From positions 1 through 44,124 of the IMG/VR virus record IMGVR_UViG_3300009183_000140: a stretch of 44,124 bases of DNA, one strand, 5' to 3'. The notes beneath the pieces were generated by a model. The model made no database searches. It was given only the letters and a program-made list of their open reading frames with translations, and was not told the DNA's origin. Source of the DNA: a virus. Below, in pieces: positions 10,701 to 18,396 of the stretch. Made by a program: the position numbers and the translations under genes. Every line of letters begins with the position of its first letter. Position 1 is the first letter of the stretch.

Positions 10701-10761
10701 CATTTGGATTTATAATTGAATTTGATGGTAGTATTTTAGAGAATACAAAAGTATCAGACAC
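7738..10761 (-). CDS. giant baseplate-cluster structural protein, 1007 aa, GTG start
   Basis: The product is 1007 residues. The N-terminal about 330 residues are highly helical and polar (ERYVELLKEITLKYSSLEEKRF, then IDFQDENDLDIVLPFYSRKIREI). The rest is beta-rich, with Asn/Tyr-rich strands. It lies directly downstream of the gp6 and gp7-like genes, where T4 has gp8 and other wedge genes, but it is about three times the size of gp8 and I cannot show homology. A baseplate wedge or peripheral arm protein is likely from context. Start choice: GTG at 10761 is in frame, whereas the ATG two bases upstream is out of frame. The late element TTAAATAAT sits exactly three bases before this GTG. Confidence 0.65.
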   Translation of the reverse strand: MSDTFVFSKILPSNSIINPNVSEQDYLDYNSAFSFFDYLKYTKSNLSPNDINTLYIDYIRQWNIIKQNNINQINDTIKERYVELLKEITLKYSSLEEKRFLSNIDFQDENDLDIVLPFYSRKIREICNFYSDKREKVKYKCQKNKIKGSSNSIQNAIYETITDILFSDVIEVGTYQKNIIQEELLSNLNIEIEELYDLYTSYLDNDPDKSYTDYDVKTQLRKDLYSSNINQINANLFLDFDAALREQIFQNIRTFLTEFGRIFTINYDVASINLNCKPDEKLYNLVNNTKPSAGRLVNLRNSLIKKYIGSDFYYITTGDTITDITTDILFKADNPTGNLLNRHFPTTASVEEESEIQSCRRIGLFFTPEKNSILYYSVPEKKYKIDYSKLEPNKLYIYPDPERYGNTSGLSRSFNQEYPLIHVCEYTKSVKNASWPAVEGDIESNPHNQDFYAYFSKNQLIDNVYIGEEGLKTNFSSVYNKGIITNWASDIFGNQYALIKSKKREDLRYNTNITIQLSSIVSEDYDGGPITFSNYEFLPEEIYAGYPSWVYPNVWASDYYYNLLIEGGIGGIVNGLMERGMYLGGYIVDGLIINRDAITNQLFDIDLNKKDPSKYTTIDGKLYYNIDPVTFQYVLNTTNSFADLSTIDYIFDAKNYNRHPKNIIGEYNKTLDGNLENASDYDPSFSYGYILSSIKYKDFDAGNISDIINDKYDFESQTNFIINKVSNLSRTITSENVEQEYKNSFELKNSGGSLYFRDVVTGKVTKFLKGVGIQYNNKYPQEILNEIENEVLDFNVFNDIIWIRTTNYIIIENLRYEDTKFVYTGTTTNYINYGNKKYLDNITNPFIFENRSYSMIAHLSTVNVNSNNFYVIPIIYKIDHLTVTKEKIFPFSNSDLTIYQNNSAQNHVKISRINKPTLTYNTRNDMFCIMATIEDPNQFPYIVEFKFKYNGVTISSQTAKLYNSNKKEFIKTINFYDSPNLFENKIIFNDITFNSSNKFSENSLIFS

Positions 10762-10764
10762 ATA

Positions 10765-10773
10765 ATTATTTAA
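10765..10773 (-). promoter_or_regulatory. putative late promoter core before 1007-aa protein gene
   Basis: TTAAATAAT, then TAT, then GTG at 10761. Its distance to the start codon is identical to that of the other elements, and it overlaps the end of the upstream gene. Confidence 0.6.
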
Positions 10774-13700
10774 TAATGCCTAATCCTTTTGCCAAGGAAT
10801 ATGTTATCATGTTATCTTTTATTTCATTCCATTCATCTAAAGAACTTATATTTTCTTTTATCGTAGTATGAGGATCACCCCAGTTTATGATACCTTCCGT
10901 TTGTAAATCTATATATCCAGTCAAATAATTATAGAAAATATAATAATTTTCTATCTGATCTACTCTATAAGTATCTGGTAATGCCAACCCCCATCCCCAA
11001 TTTTTACTATAAGAACTTAAAGCATATGTTCTTAATGCTGGATCTATATATTCTACATACAAAGAACTTAAAAGATCTGTATTTAGTATCTTATAAGTTT
11101 CACTAAATTTCTCATATGCCACTATATTCTTCCCAGCAGTCAAAACAGTAGTTAATAAATCAATCTTAGATCCTTTATTGTTTCCATAAACCAATTCTCC
11201 ATTATTACGTGAAATAGATTCGGAATTATATCCTTTACTATCAAAATTCTGATCAAATTTATTTCTACTTCCTTTTGATTTAGAGAAATTTATAGAAAAA
11301 ATATCAATTAATCTATTTAAATCTGCTGGGATACTATAATCTATATTGTTAAATGTATAAAAATCCTCGTCCATCATTTCATACATAGATCGTAATGCTT
11401 TTATATTACATACATCTACATTTTGATTATTATCAATAAAATTGGATATTTTTTCATATACCAATTTACCTAATTCTGCTGGATCTGAATCTAATTTACC
11501 TATTGCAGTTCCAATAAAGTTATCAAACAGTACATCTTTTTCCGAAAGATATTCTTGAAATCTATAAGATTTCATTTGTTCTATTGGATCAAAATTTTCG
11601 TTAATTTTTCTTATATCATATCTCCCAGAACTTGAATCGTATATAGAAAATGTATTACTATATCCTTGTACAGTATCCGACGTTGCAAATACGTGTTGAT
11701 ATTTGTTTATAAATTTAAACCCATTCCAATCACCATAACCATTTAATTTATCTTGTATTTTATTAGGACCCCACGTACCCGCACTATTCAATTTTATATA
11801 AGATGGTTTAAATCCATTTGTTTCTATTTCGGAATCAAAATAATACAGTCTATGATTTCTATTGTCTATTACAATAATAGTATCATCTGTAGTACATGCA
11901 ATACCTTCTAAATTACTTACATAATTATGTAAGTCATAATTATAATCATCATTTAATACAAATGTGTTAAATGTATCTCGTAATACGTTGATTTTTGTTA
12001 CTTCATTTATGTTTCTTGTTACCCATATGTTTCTATGAGCATCTGTTGTAATGTTCCACAAACTACCACTAATAGGATAATATCTTAATTCTGTACCGTC
12101 TTTATTTAATTTAAATACTTTATCTAATCTGGATGATAATACATTAGATGTGGTTCTATTATCTTTTACTATACCCCATAAGTTTAAATTTAAATCAGTT
12201 GTTATATCTGTAACTTGATACCCAGATTCGAAAAATATCCTGAATAGAAATGTTGCTGTATTATCGTATTTTTCTACAAAAGAAGACAATTGATTAGAAT
12301 AACTAACCCATAAATTATCTAAATAATCTGTATCGATACTAGCTGGCGTTATAGTGTTTTCATTATAAATTACTTGATTTTCCAAAGAAGATTTTATAGT
12401 CATTTTTGGATTTATAAAATTTGATACTTCTTCTATCTGTACAACACTAACTGAATCATACAAGCTGACCCAAATATTTCCTTTACTATCAGCACATATA
12501 TCGGATGGTGATGAATTTTCTGGAAAAATAAAATTATCATATAATAGATCTAAACTTTTTTTACCAGATCTATCTTCTGCATTATATTTTCTTATTTTAT
12601 CTCTATCGGCATCAACAACCCATAAATACGAAGTAGTTGTCGCATCATCATTTCTTCTAGAAACAATACAAGAAGAATATATCCCAGATAATCCTTCTAC
12701 ATCGAACAGTCTATCTTCCAATACTTTATTTTTAGTATTCTTTATATTAGTTTTTACTCTTATACTATGTAATTTTTGGAATTGTGGTTCTGATATTATT
12801 GTATACGTAGTATCTAATAGATATTGCTCATCTACAACTGGAATTGCTTTAGCAAATATAGAAACATTTTTTAATTCTTTTGCGCTTATAAAATAACCTC
12901 TAAAATACCCCCCGTATTGTTCTGAAGAAAGTATTCCAAAATTTGAAATAAATTCTATTCCTTCTATTTTTTGATTTCTAGAATTTTTTAATTCTATATA
13001 TACTTCTCCAGCAGAAATTTCTGAAGAAGAAGAGAGTTTTAATTTTGGATTACCTTTTGAAGGTCTTTCGTTTTTATCTTTTATTCTAACTACAAATGGA
13101 ATTTTTTGCCCCGTAAACTTTTCTGGAAAAATATCAAAAGTATGTATCTTATTACCATTATTATCATCATCTATCCCATTTGATGTAATACTTAAATGAT
13201 CTGAATTAAATTGTTGTAAAAATATAGCAAAAGAATTTGAATCAAATATGTTATTTAGTACAGAGTAATTTGCTGTTGGAAATTTTTTTTGAAAAGAATT
13301 TAAATCTTTAAATTTTGTGGTATCAAAGGTAGCAAAAATTGTTTCTGTTGTTAAATCGGTAACTTTGACTGTTCTTCTTGGAACATCATCAATATAGTAA
13401 AAAATTCTACTTCCAGAAGTCCCAGCAAAACAAGAACTATCATCATTTTTATCACAAAGAACCAATTCATTTTTATAATATTTTACATATATTTCATCAT
13501 TAGTCGTTTTTATTTCATTTACTGGAACTATATCATATCCTCCAGTAAATGAATTAAATACGGGTGATTCGAATCTAGCAGTTGGTTTTAAATGACCCCA
13601 TTTATCTTTATTATATAATTCTGTGTTAAGCATGGGAGAATTATTTCCAGTTACATGAAGTTTAATCGTATAACCAGATGATGATAAAACATCATAATTT

Positions 13701-14101
13701 TGCCAAGTATTAAATCTATATACTTCATATGGATTTTGTCTTTGTCCTGCCGTAGTTTTATTATTAGAACCAGATAAAATTAATGTATCAGATATATAAT
13801 CTTTTACTAATAATAATTGAGAAAACTTATCTTCGTATCCAACTCCGTGCTCTCCTAATACATAACATTTTATGTTATACCACCCAGGTAACGGGAAATT
13901 ATGCACTGCTGTAAGTTCAGTAGAAAATGTTCCATCACCAAAATCCCATAATATATTTTGTTTTGAGTATCTTCCACCATCACCATCATCAAATACTGGA
14001 ATAAATGTAAAAGGTGTTATAGGAAGAGTATAACCACTAGTACTATAATTTCCTGTATAGTCTAATGTATGAAAATATATATATCTTTTATAGTTTTCCA
14101 T
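10766..14101 (-). CDS. gp7-like baseplate wedge protein with PKD and propeller domains
   Basis: The product is 1111 residues from ATG at 14101 (a TTG three codons upstream is also open but less likely). It starts one base after the gp6 stop. Residues about 30-100 hold a PKD-type domain (WDFGDGTFST, later HNFPLPGWY). About 470-790 is an NHL/SMP-30-like beta-propeller (YLWVVDADRDKIRKYN, DSKGNIWVSLYDSVSVV, DAHRNIWVTRN). The C-terminal about 250 residues (DVLFDNFIGTAIGKLDSDP, SNWGW-type motif KNWGWGL, EGIINWGDPHTTI) look like a conserved wedge region, which I believe is shared with gp7-like proteins of marine T4-like phages. T4 gp7 is 1032 residues and is encoded directly after gp6, so length and order agree. 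The role would be the wedge initiator or outer baseplate. Homology to gp7 is inferred from position, length and the C-terminal motifs only. Confidence 0.65.
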   Translation of the reverse strand: MENYKRYIYFHTLDYTGNYSTSGYTLPITPFTFIPVFDDGDGGRYSKQNILWDFGDGTFSTELTAVHNFPLPGWYNIKCYVLGEHGVGYEDKFSQLLLVKDYISDTLILSGSNNKTTAGQRQNPYEVYRFNTWQNYDVLSSSGYTIKLHVTGNNSPMLNTELYNKDKWGHLKPTARFESPVFNSFTGGYDIVPVNEIKTTNDEIYVKYYKNELVLCDKNDDSSCFAGTSGSRIFYYIDDVPRRTVKVTDLTTETIFATFDTTKFKDLNSFQKKFPTANYSVLNNIFDSNSFAIFLQQFNSDHLSITSNGIDDDNNGNKIHTFDIFPEKFTGQKIPFVVRIKDKNERPSKGNPKLKLSSSSEISAGEVYIELKNSRNQKIEGIEFISNFGILSSEQYGGYFRGYFISAKELKNVSIFAKAIPVVDEQYLLDTTYTIISEPQFQKLHSIRVKTNIKNTKNKVLEDRLFDVEGLSGIYSSCIVSRRNDDATTTSYLWVVDADRDKIRKYNAEDRSGKKSLDLLYDNFIFPENSSPSDICADSKGNIWVSLYDSVSVVQIEEVSNFINPKMTIKSSLENQVIYNENTITPASIDTDYLDNLWVSYSNQLSSFVEKYDNTATFLFRIFFESGYQVTDITTDLNLNLWGIVKDNRTTSNVLSSRLDKVFKLNKDGTELRYYPISGSLWNITTDAHRNIWVTRNINEVTKINVLRDTFNTFVLNDDYNYDLHNYVSNLEGIACTTDDTIIVIDNRNHRLYYFDSEIETNGFKPSYIKLNSAGTWGPNKIQDKLNGYGDWNGFKFINKYQHVFATSDTVQGYSNTFSIYDSSSGRYDIRKINENFDPIEQMKSYRFQEYLSEKDVLFDNFIGTAIGKLDSDPAELGKLVYEKISNFIDNNQNVDVCNIKALRSMYEMMDEDFYTFNNIDYSIPADLNRLIDIFSINFSKSKGSRNKFDQNFDSKGYNSESISRNNGELVYGNNKGSKIDLLTTVLTAGKNIVAYEKFSETYKILNTDLLSSLYVEYIDPALRTYALSSYSKNWGWGLALPDTYRVDQIENYYIFYNYLTGYIDLQTEGIINWGDPHTTIKENISSLDEWNEIKDNMITYSLAKGLGIIK

Positions 14102-14102
14102 T

Positions 14103-15932
14103 TTATACAACCTCTATCTTATTTATTAAGTTCGAAATTTGATAGAAGAATGGAAATTCAAAAAATTTTAATTTTATATTTTGTGCAGTAGAATTAACCG
14201 TAGAAGTTGGATATAAAGGATTCCAATATATAAAATTTATTTTAGATGTTTTATATTCTTTATTTCCTATTGTTCTTATAGTATCTAAAGATTTTACGCC
14301 ACTAATGTTTAATATATCAAAACTTAATTGAGTTAAATCTAAATATTGTTCCAAAGTATTATTTGATTGAGAAAAAAAGTTTTTAATTAAATTAAAAACA
14401 GTATTTTTGATTTGTTCTTTGGAAATTAATTGATTTTCGTTTCTAGTAATTCTTATTATAGTCTCATCCTTAATGTCATTCGTAATAGTTTCTCCTAAAA
14501 TAGGTAATCCTATTTCAAATGCCATATATACGGGATCGCTAATAACTACATTATGTGTGATCATCTTTACATCTGCTAATTTATCAATTATAGATTGCTT
14601 TTGTGCGAAAAATAACTCTATCGGAGTAGTTTCATTAATAATTGTTCCTAATCTAGGAACACAAAAGAGATAAACATTATTAAAATCACAAGCATCATTA
14701 AATGATACTTGATTAAATAATAATTTATCATTAAGATTTGATCTTTCTAATCCCAATTCATAAAAATATGACAAATATTCTTTAGTATAATCTTTATTAG
14801 ATACAGCTTTTATACTTTGGATGATATTCGAAAAGTTTTTATATGTATAAGATTCATAATCATATACAGTAACAGCTCTATTCTGTGCAGAAAACAATAA
14901 AGGTGCGTTTTTTCTTATATCATCAACACTTTCTACAAAAGTTGGGGGTACGGAAGAATATGGATTATCAAACTTTAATGAAAGAATTGTATTAGAATCC
15001 ATATAAGATGTATTTTCATCTTGAATGTCTTTATATATCTCTGAAAATAAAGCAGTATTATATAATACCATTTTACCCTCTTTACTATAACTAGATCCTA
15101 TAAGTCCTTTATTACCGTCGCTTTCCAAATAATAAATCGCAATCAAATCTCCGTTATTTAATCTTTTCCCATTGACATTATTACCAAATTTAATCTCTAC
15201 ATGATTGTATTCATTAACTCTTTTCTCGAAAACTTTGGAGACATTATCTGATAGATATAAACTTGATATTTCTTTCCATTCCATCCATTTTTTAGTGTTA
15301 TAATCTTTTATAAAAACATATACATTATTAGAATCAACCATTTTAGTAGAATCTATGTCAGTCGGATAGTCTACATTTACTGTGAATTGTTCAAAATTTT
15401 CTCCAATTGCTGTGTATAATGGGTATTCTTTAAAAATTCCTTGATATAATATATTATTTTGTCCTATAGATTCTATTAATTCAATTTTTGATTGTGTTGT
15501 TTTTTGAAAAGTGATGTCTTTTATAAAAGAATAAGGCTTATTTCTTATAGTAATATTGGCGAATCTCTTTATTGTATAAGAATATGGAGCTGCAAGAGTA
15601 GAATCAGCACTAACTGATATATTTAAAGTTGCTGTATTATTACCATTTGGCTTATATCCTATCAAAGATACAATTTTATTCATGTTTTCAAACAATTCAG
15701 CTTGCGAAAACAACGAATCTGCTGCTGTTTGGTTAAGATAAAACAATAATACATGATATGTATATGCTAATATATCTACTAAACCAGATAAATTACTACC
15801 TTCGTAGGTAATATCTGGAAATAAACCACTTTCCCTAACTCTATTTATTATTAATTGCTTAAGACTAATAGCATCAAAAGCTGCATACGAGTTTCTTGGT
15901 AGATTAAATTCTGTATAATTTGATGTGCTCAT
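14103..15932 (-). CDS. gp6: baseplate wedge protein gp6 (baseplate J-like)
   Basis: The product is 609 residues; T4 gp6 is 660. The N-terminus (FDAISLKQLIINRVRESGLF, YEGSNLSGLVDILAYTYHVLL, YLNQTAADSLFSQAELFENM, and VSLIGYKPNG at about 85-95) is the signature of T4-type gp6 wedge proteins. The central part has the baseplate-J-like EIKFGNNVNGKRLNNGDLIAIYYLES pattern. gp6 forms the continuous inner ring of the baseplate, clamping wedges together, and works with gp25 and gp53. It sits two bases after gp25 and one base before gp7-like, so these three form one operon driven from the element at 16418-16426. Confidence 0.93.
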   Translation of the reverse strand: MSTSNYTEFNLPRNSYAAFDAISLKQLIINRVRESGLFPDITYEGSNLSGLVDILAYTYHVLLFYLNQTAADSLFSQAELFENMNKIVSLIGYKPNGNNTATLNISVSADSTLAAPYSYTIKRFANITIRNKPYSFIKDITFQKTTQSKIELIESIGQNNILYQGIFKEYPLYTAIGENFEQFTVNVDYPTDIDSTKMVDSNNVYVFIKDYNTKKWMEWKEISSLYLSDNVSKVFEKRVNEYNHVEIKFGNNVNGKRLNNGDLIAIYYLESDGNKGLIGSSYSKEGKMVLYNTALFSEIYKDIQDENTSYMDSNTILSLKFDNPYSSVPPTFVESVDDIRKNAPLLFSAQNRAVTVYDYESYTYKNFSNIIQSIKAVSNKDYTKEYLSYFYELGLERSNLNDKLLFNQVSFNDACDFNNVYLFCVPRLGTIINETTPIELFFAQKQSIIDKLADVKMITHNVVISDPVYMAFEIGLPILGETITNDIKDETIIRITRNENQLISKEQIKNTVFNLIKNFFSQSNNTLEQYLDLTQLSFDILNISGVKSLDTIRTIGNKEYKTSKINFIYWNPLYPTSTVNSTAQNIKLKFFEFPFFYQISNLINKIEVV

Positions 15933-15934
15933 GA

Positions 15935-16414
15935 TTAAGTTCTAAAGATATATCCATTGTTATTTAATGTACCAAATAAGGATACATTAAGTATGTTTAG
16001 TGATGGTACGTTAATTACCATTGTTATATCAAATTCATTAACGTCCTCTAAAATAGTGATGAATATATTACTTACCTTAATCCTAGGCTCAAATCTAGCT
16101 ATTTGTGTGTAAATTTCATCTCTAATATTTTTGGCTACATCTTTTGTGGCTGGTAAGAACAAATATTTTCTTAAATCTAATCCATACTCTGGATTAAGTA
16201 CTTTTTGACCAGGAGATGTTGTGAATAAATTATTAATAGAATTTTTTAAGGCGTTTATATCATAATCTAATTTCAAATCATTTGTTTGAGATTTCTGATG
16301 CAAAAAATTCTCTGTATTATTGTCACTACTCAAATCTAAATGTAGATCGGCATATAAATAGCTATTTCCTTCATTTAAATTTTTAGGAAGACCATTTAAT
16401 GTTATTATTGCCAT
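15935..16414 (-). CDS. gp25: baseplate wedge subunit gp25
   Basis: The product is 159 residues. It has the gp25/GPW family pattern: SIN NLFTTSPGQKVLNPEYGLDLRKYLFLP at about 65-93 (split here by a space), then IARFEPRIKVSNIFITI with the conserved EPRI motif at about 115-120. gp25 joins the wedge to the tube/sheath end in the inner baseplate. Compared with T4 gp25 (132 residues) it has a slightly longer N-terminus. It is the first gene of the gp25-gp6-gp7-like operon and is divergent from the 16447 gene across only 32 bases. Confidence 0.93.
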   Translation of the reverse strand: MAIITLNGLPKNLNEGNSYLYADLHLDLSSDNNTENFLHQKSQTNDLKLDYDINALKNSINNLFTTSPGQKVLNPEYGLDLRKYLFLPATKDVAKNIRDEIYTQIARFEPRIKVSNIFITILEDVNEFDITMVINVPSLNILNVSLFGTLNNNGYIFRT

Positions 16415-16417
16415 AAA

Positions 16418-16426
16418 ATTATTTAA
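16418..16426 (-). promoter_or_regulatory. putative late promoter core before gp25
   Basis: TTAAATAAT, then TTT, then ATG at 16414. With the element of the divergent gene it occupies a 32-base intergenic space, leaving no room for -35 elements. That fits a T4-type late promoter, which needs only the -10 element. Confidence 0.7.
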
Positions 16427-16434
16427 TATACACG

Positions 16435-16443
16435 CTAAATAAT
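16435..16443 (+). promoter_or_regulatory. putative late promoter core before 178-aa gene
   Basis: CTAAATAAT, then CTT, then ATG at 16447, on the plus strand. It is back to back with the gp25 element on the other strand. Confidence 0.7.
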
Positions 16444-16446
16444 CTT

Positions 16447-16983
16447 ATGGAAAAGAAATTTATCAAAGTCCTAGAATCAGCTATGTCTCGATATACTCGT
16501 GCAGGCTTTTTAGTAGGTGATTATGTAGAATTTGTTAAAAGCTACAAAAGTAATAAAGATTATAAAGCATTACAAGATATTCAGAAGGATGCACTTGAAG
16601 AATTAATCAAGTGCGGTCTTCGTATTAGAGTAATCGGTATAGATGACTTCATACCAGCTCGTTTCCCTGGCAATCCCGATACTTCCAACGGAATGGTTTC
16701 TATAAAAATAGCAGCAGACCAAGGAGGTGGTCGTCAACTATATGCTCTTACAGTTGCACCATCCTTACTAAAAGTTATTGACTTTTATCCTAATTTAGCA
16801 CCTTTCCCAGATCAATTTACACGTCCCAATAACGAAATTCTTGCACCAAAAGAAGTTGATGAAGTAGATGGGGGTATTAAAGGTGGTAATTACTCATTAC
16901 CAACCAAGAATACCCCTCTAAAAGGCTCAAAGAAGAAAGCAGATTCTTATACTGTTAACTACATGGCTGGCATAAAATCTTAG
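16447..16983 (+). CDS. hypothetical late protein, 178 aa
   Basis: The product is not recognised. The N-terminal half is helical and basic (KVLESAMSRYTRAGFLVGDYVEFVKSYKS). The middle has ADQGGGRQLYALTVAPSLLK, with mixed alpha/beta character. The C-terminus (after about residue 135) is low in hydrophobics, Lys/Gly-rich and probably disordered. There is no signal peptide or membrane segment. It has its own late-promoter element. Its last 29 bases overlap the end of the convergent clamp-loader gene, and an intrinsic terminator for this transcript lies about 85 bases further, inside that gene. A minor virion or assembly protein is possible from the promoter type only. Confidence 0.75.
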   Translation: MEKKFIKVLESAMSRYTRAGFLVGDYVEFVKSYKSNKDYKALQDIQKDALEELIKCGLRIRVIGIDDFIPARFPGNPDTSNGMVSIKIAADQGGGRQLYALTVAPSLLKVIDFYPNLAPFPDQFTRPNNEILAPKEVDEVDGGIKGGNYSLPTKNTPLKGSKKKADSYTVNYMAGIKS

Positions 16984-17896
16984 ATAGAGATACCATACAT
17001 ACAAAACAGTTAATTTCCACATCAATCACATGAGAATGTCTATCCATGTGATGCCCAATCACAATTATAGCCTCTTTTTTACTTAAAGAGGCTATATTTT
17101 TTAAATAAATTAGATTTAGAAAAGACTTCAACAACGTATGATAGTCTGATTGGAATGTATTTTCATTCTTAATGATGTATTCTCTCAAAGAAATCACATC
17201 ATCCTCCATTAGTTTTGTGTAAATAGCCTCTAAAAACTCATTTGATACTAATTTATTGGTGATTTGAAGCGTCCCAGACAATGAATACTTTTGTAATTCA
17301 TTTAAAATCTTTCTAAAGTCTGGAAAATGAGTCTTTATTAAGCTTTTTAGCAGATCTATTTGATCTGAAGGTATAATTACACCTTCTTTTGATAAGACAT
17401 TTAAACAATGCTTTGCAACATCCTTAATATTATGTTCAAAAATAATAGTTTGGCATCTACTTTGAATAGGATCAATGATTCTATGCTTGTAATTAGCAGT
17501 TAATATGAATCTGGTGTTAGAAGCATACTCTTCCATGACATTTCGCAAAGCTCTAGCCCCATCACCGCTCAAAGAGTCTGCTTCATCAAGAATAATCACC
17601 TTAATTCCACCATCAAACGACCTAGTTTGGGCAAAACCAATGATTTTATGACGAATTGTATCAATACCATTCTCGTCAGAGGCATTAATATACAGATAAT
17701 CACACTTTAATATGTCATTAACTATAATTTTTGCCGTAGAAGTCTTACCAGTACCCGCTCCAGAGACGAATAATAGGTGTGGAATGTCTTTATTTTGTTT
17801 ATAATGCTCTAAAATAGCCCTAGTACTATCAGATAAAATGATAGTATCCAATGATTTAGGCCGATATTTCTCACACCAAATAGAATTAATGTCCAT
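16955..17896 (-). CDS. gp44: clamp-loader large subunit gp44 (RFC-like AAA+ ATPase)
   Basis: The product is 313 residues from ATG at 17896; T4 gp44 is 319. A frame extension to 17944 exists but runs back into the dUTPase gene, and the family N-terminus (W-C-EKYRP-K-SL at residues 7-16) fits the 17896 start. Walker A is SGAGTGKTS at 45-53, Walker B is VIILDEAD at 100-107, sensor 1 is LTANY around 132-136, and the SRC arginine-finger motif is at 146-148. It loads the gp45 sliding clamp on DNA, in T4 together with gp62 (not in this window). In T4 the loaded clamp also activates late transcription. It starts one base after the dUTPase stop and has no late-promoter element, consistent with early or middle expression. 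Confidence 0.93.
   Translation of the reverse strand: MDINSIWCEKYRPKSLDTIILSDSTRAILEHYKQNKDIPHLLFVSGAGTGKTSTAKIIVNDILKCDYLYINASDENGIDTIRHKIIGFAQTRSFDGGIKVIILDEADSLSGDGARALRNVMEEYASNTRFILTANYKHRIIDPIQSRCQTIIFEHNIKDVAKHCLNVLSKEGVIIPSDQIDLLKSLIKTHFPDFRKILNELQKYSLSGTLQITNKLVSNEFLEAIYTKLMEDDVISLREYIIKNENTFQSDYHTLLKSFLNLIYLKNIASLSKKEAIIVIGHHMDRHSHVIDVEINCFVCMVSLSKILCQPCS
17066..17102 (+). terminator. intrinsic terminator for the 16447 gene, inside the convergent clamp-loader gene
   Basis: The arms 17066-17077 and 17085-17096 form a 12-bp perfect stem with core ATAGCCTCTTT/AAAGAGGCTAT and a 7-base loop. A run of six T follows at 17097-17102 on the plus strand. On the minus strand the same hairpin lacks a T tract. 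It would end the 178-aa gene transcript about 85 bases after its stop. Confidence 0.7.
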
Positions 17897-17897
17897 A

Positions 17898-18347
17898 TTA
17901 TCTTCCAGAAGACCCAAATCCCTTATCTCCCCGAGAGGTTTCATCTTTCTTTTCGGTCCAAGAGATTATAGGTTCGAGTAATTTGTATACAACTAACTGC
18001 GCAATTCTATCACCCTTACTTACAACATACGATTCATTCGTATTATTGATTAACGCTGCCCCCAATTTACCTCTATAAGAACAATCAATAACACCTGGGA
18101 AGGCCGTAATTCCATTTCTAAAGAACATTCCAGACCTAGATTCAATTCTAATCCAATATCCTTTCTCAATAAAACCAATATCCAATCCGATTGCTACGAT
18201 TTGAGTACTATGCGCACGAATTTTTACATCTTCAACAGCATAAATATCATATCCAGTATCTCCAATTAAGGGTTCGTTGTTATTTCTTTGGGGTAAACGG
18301 GCATCTTCATGCGTTTTAACGAAAGATATTCTGATTTCTTCTGACAT
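17898..18347 (-). CDS. dut: dUTPase (dUTP diphosphatase), trimeric type
   Basis: The product is 149 residues with all five motifs of trimeric dUTPases: TGYDIYA (31-37), RSGM (71-74), GVIDCSYRG (85-93, with the catalytic Asp and Tyr), GDRIAQLV (112-119) and the C-terminal RGDKGFGSSG (139-148). It converts dUTP to dUMP, keeping uracil out of phage DNA and feeding dTMP synthesis. It is the first gene of a two-gene unit with the clamp loader. The 49-base region upstream has no TAAATA element at the late position. A loose sigma70-like pair (TTGTTT, 17 bases, TAACAT) is visible but weak. It was probably expressed before the late phase. Confidence 0.95.
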   Translation of the reverse strand: MSEEIRISFVKTHEDARLPQRNNNEPLIGDTGYDIYAVEDVKIRAHSTQIVAIGLDIGFIEKGYWIRIESRSGMFFRNGITAFPGVIDCSYRGKLGAALINNTNESYVVSKGDRIAQLVVYKLLEPIISWTEKKDETSRGDKGFGSSGR

Positions 18348-18384
18348 ACGGTTGATGTTACTCTATACTCCTCTAAAAAACAAG

Positions 18385-18393
18385 CTAAATATT
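18385..18393 (+). promoter_or_regulatory. putative late promoter core before gp16-like gene
   Basis: CTAAATATT, then CAT, then ATG at 18397. This supports the ATG at 18397 rather than an upstream in-frame codon as the start. Confidence 0.65.
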
Positions 18394-18396
18394 CAT

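Noticed and set aside
14102-14110. TTG start for the gp7-like gene at 14110
   Set aside because: An ATG three codons downstream lies one base after the gp6 stop, the usual coupled spacing here.
17897-17944. Upstream start of the clamp loader at 17944
   Set aside because: The extension lies in the dUTPase C-terminal codons; the family N-terminus W-x-EKYRP follows the ATG at 17896.
18277-18396. Upstream extension of the gp16-like plus-strand frame
   Set aside because: It overlaps the dUTPase start on the other strand, and the late element fixes the start at 18397.
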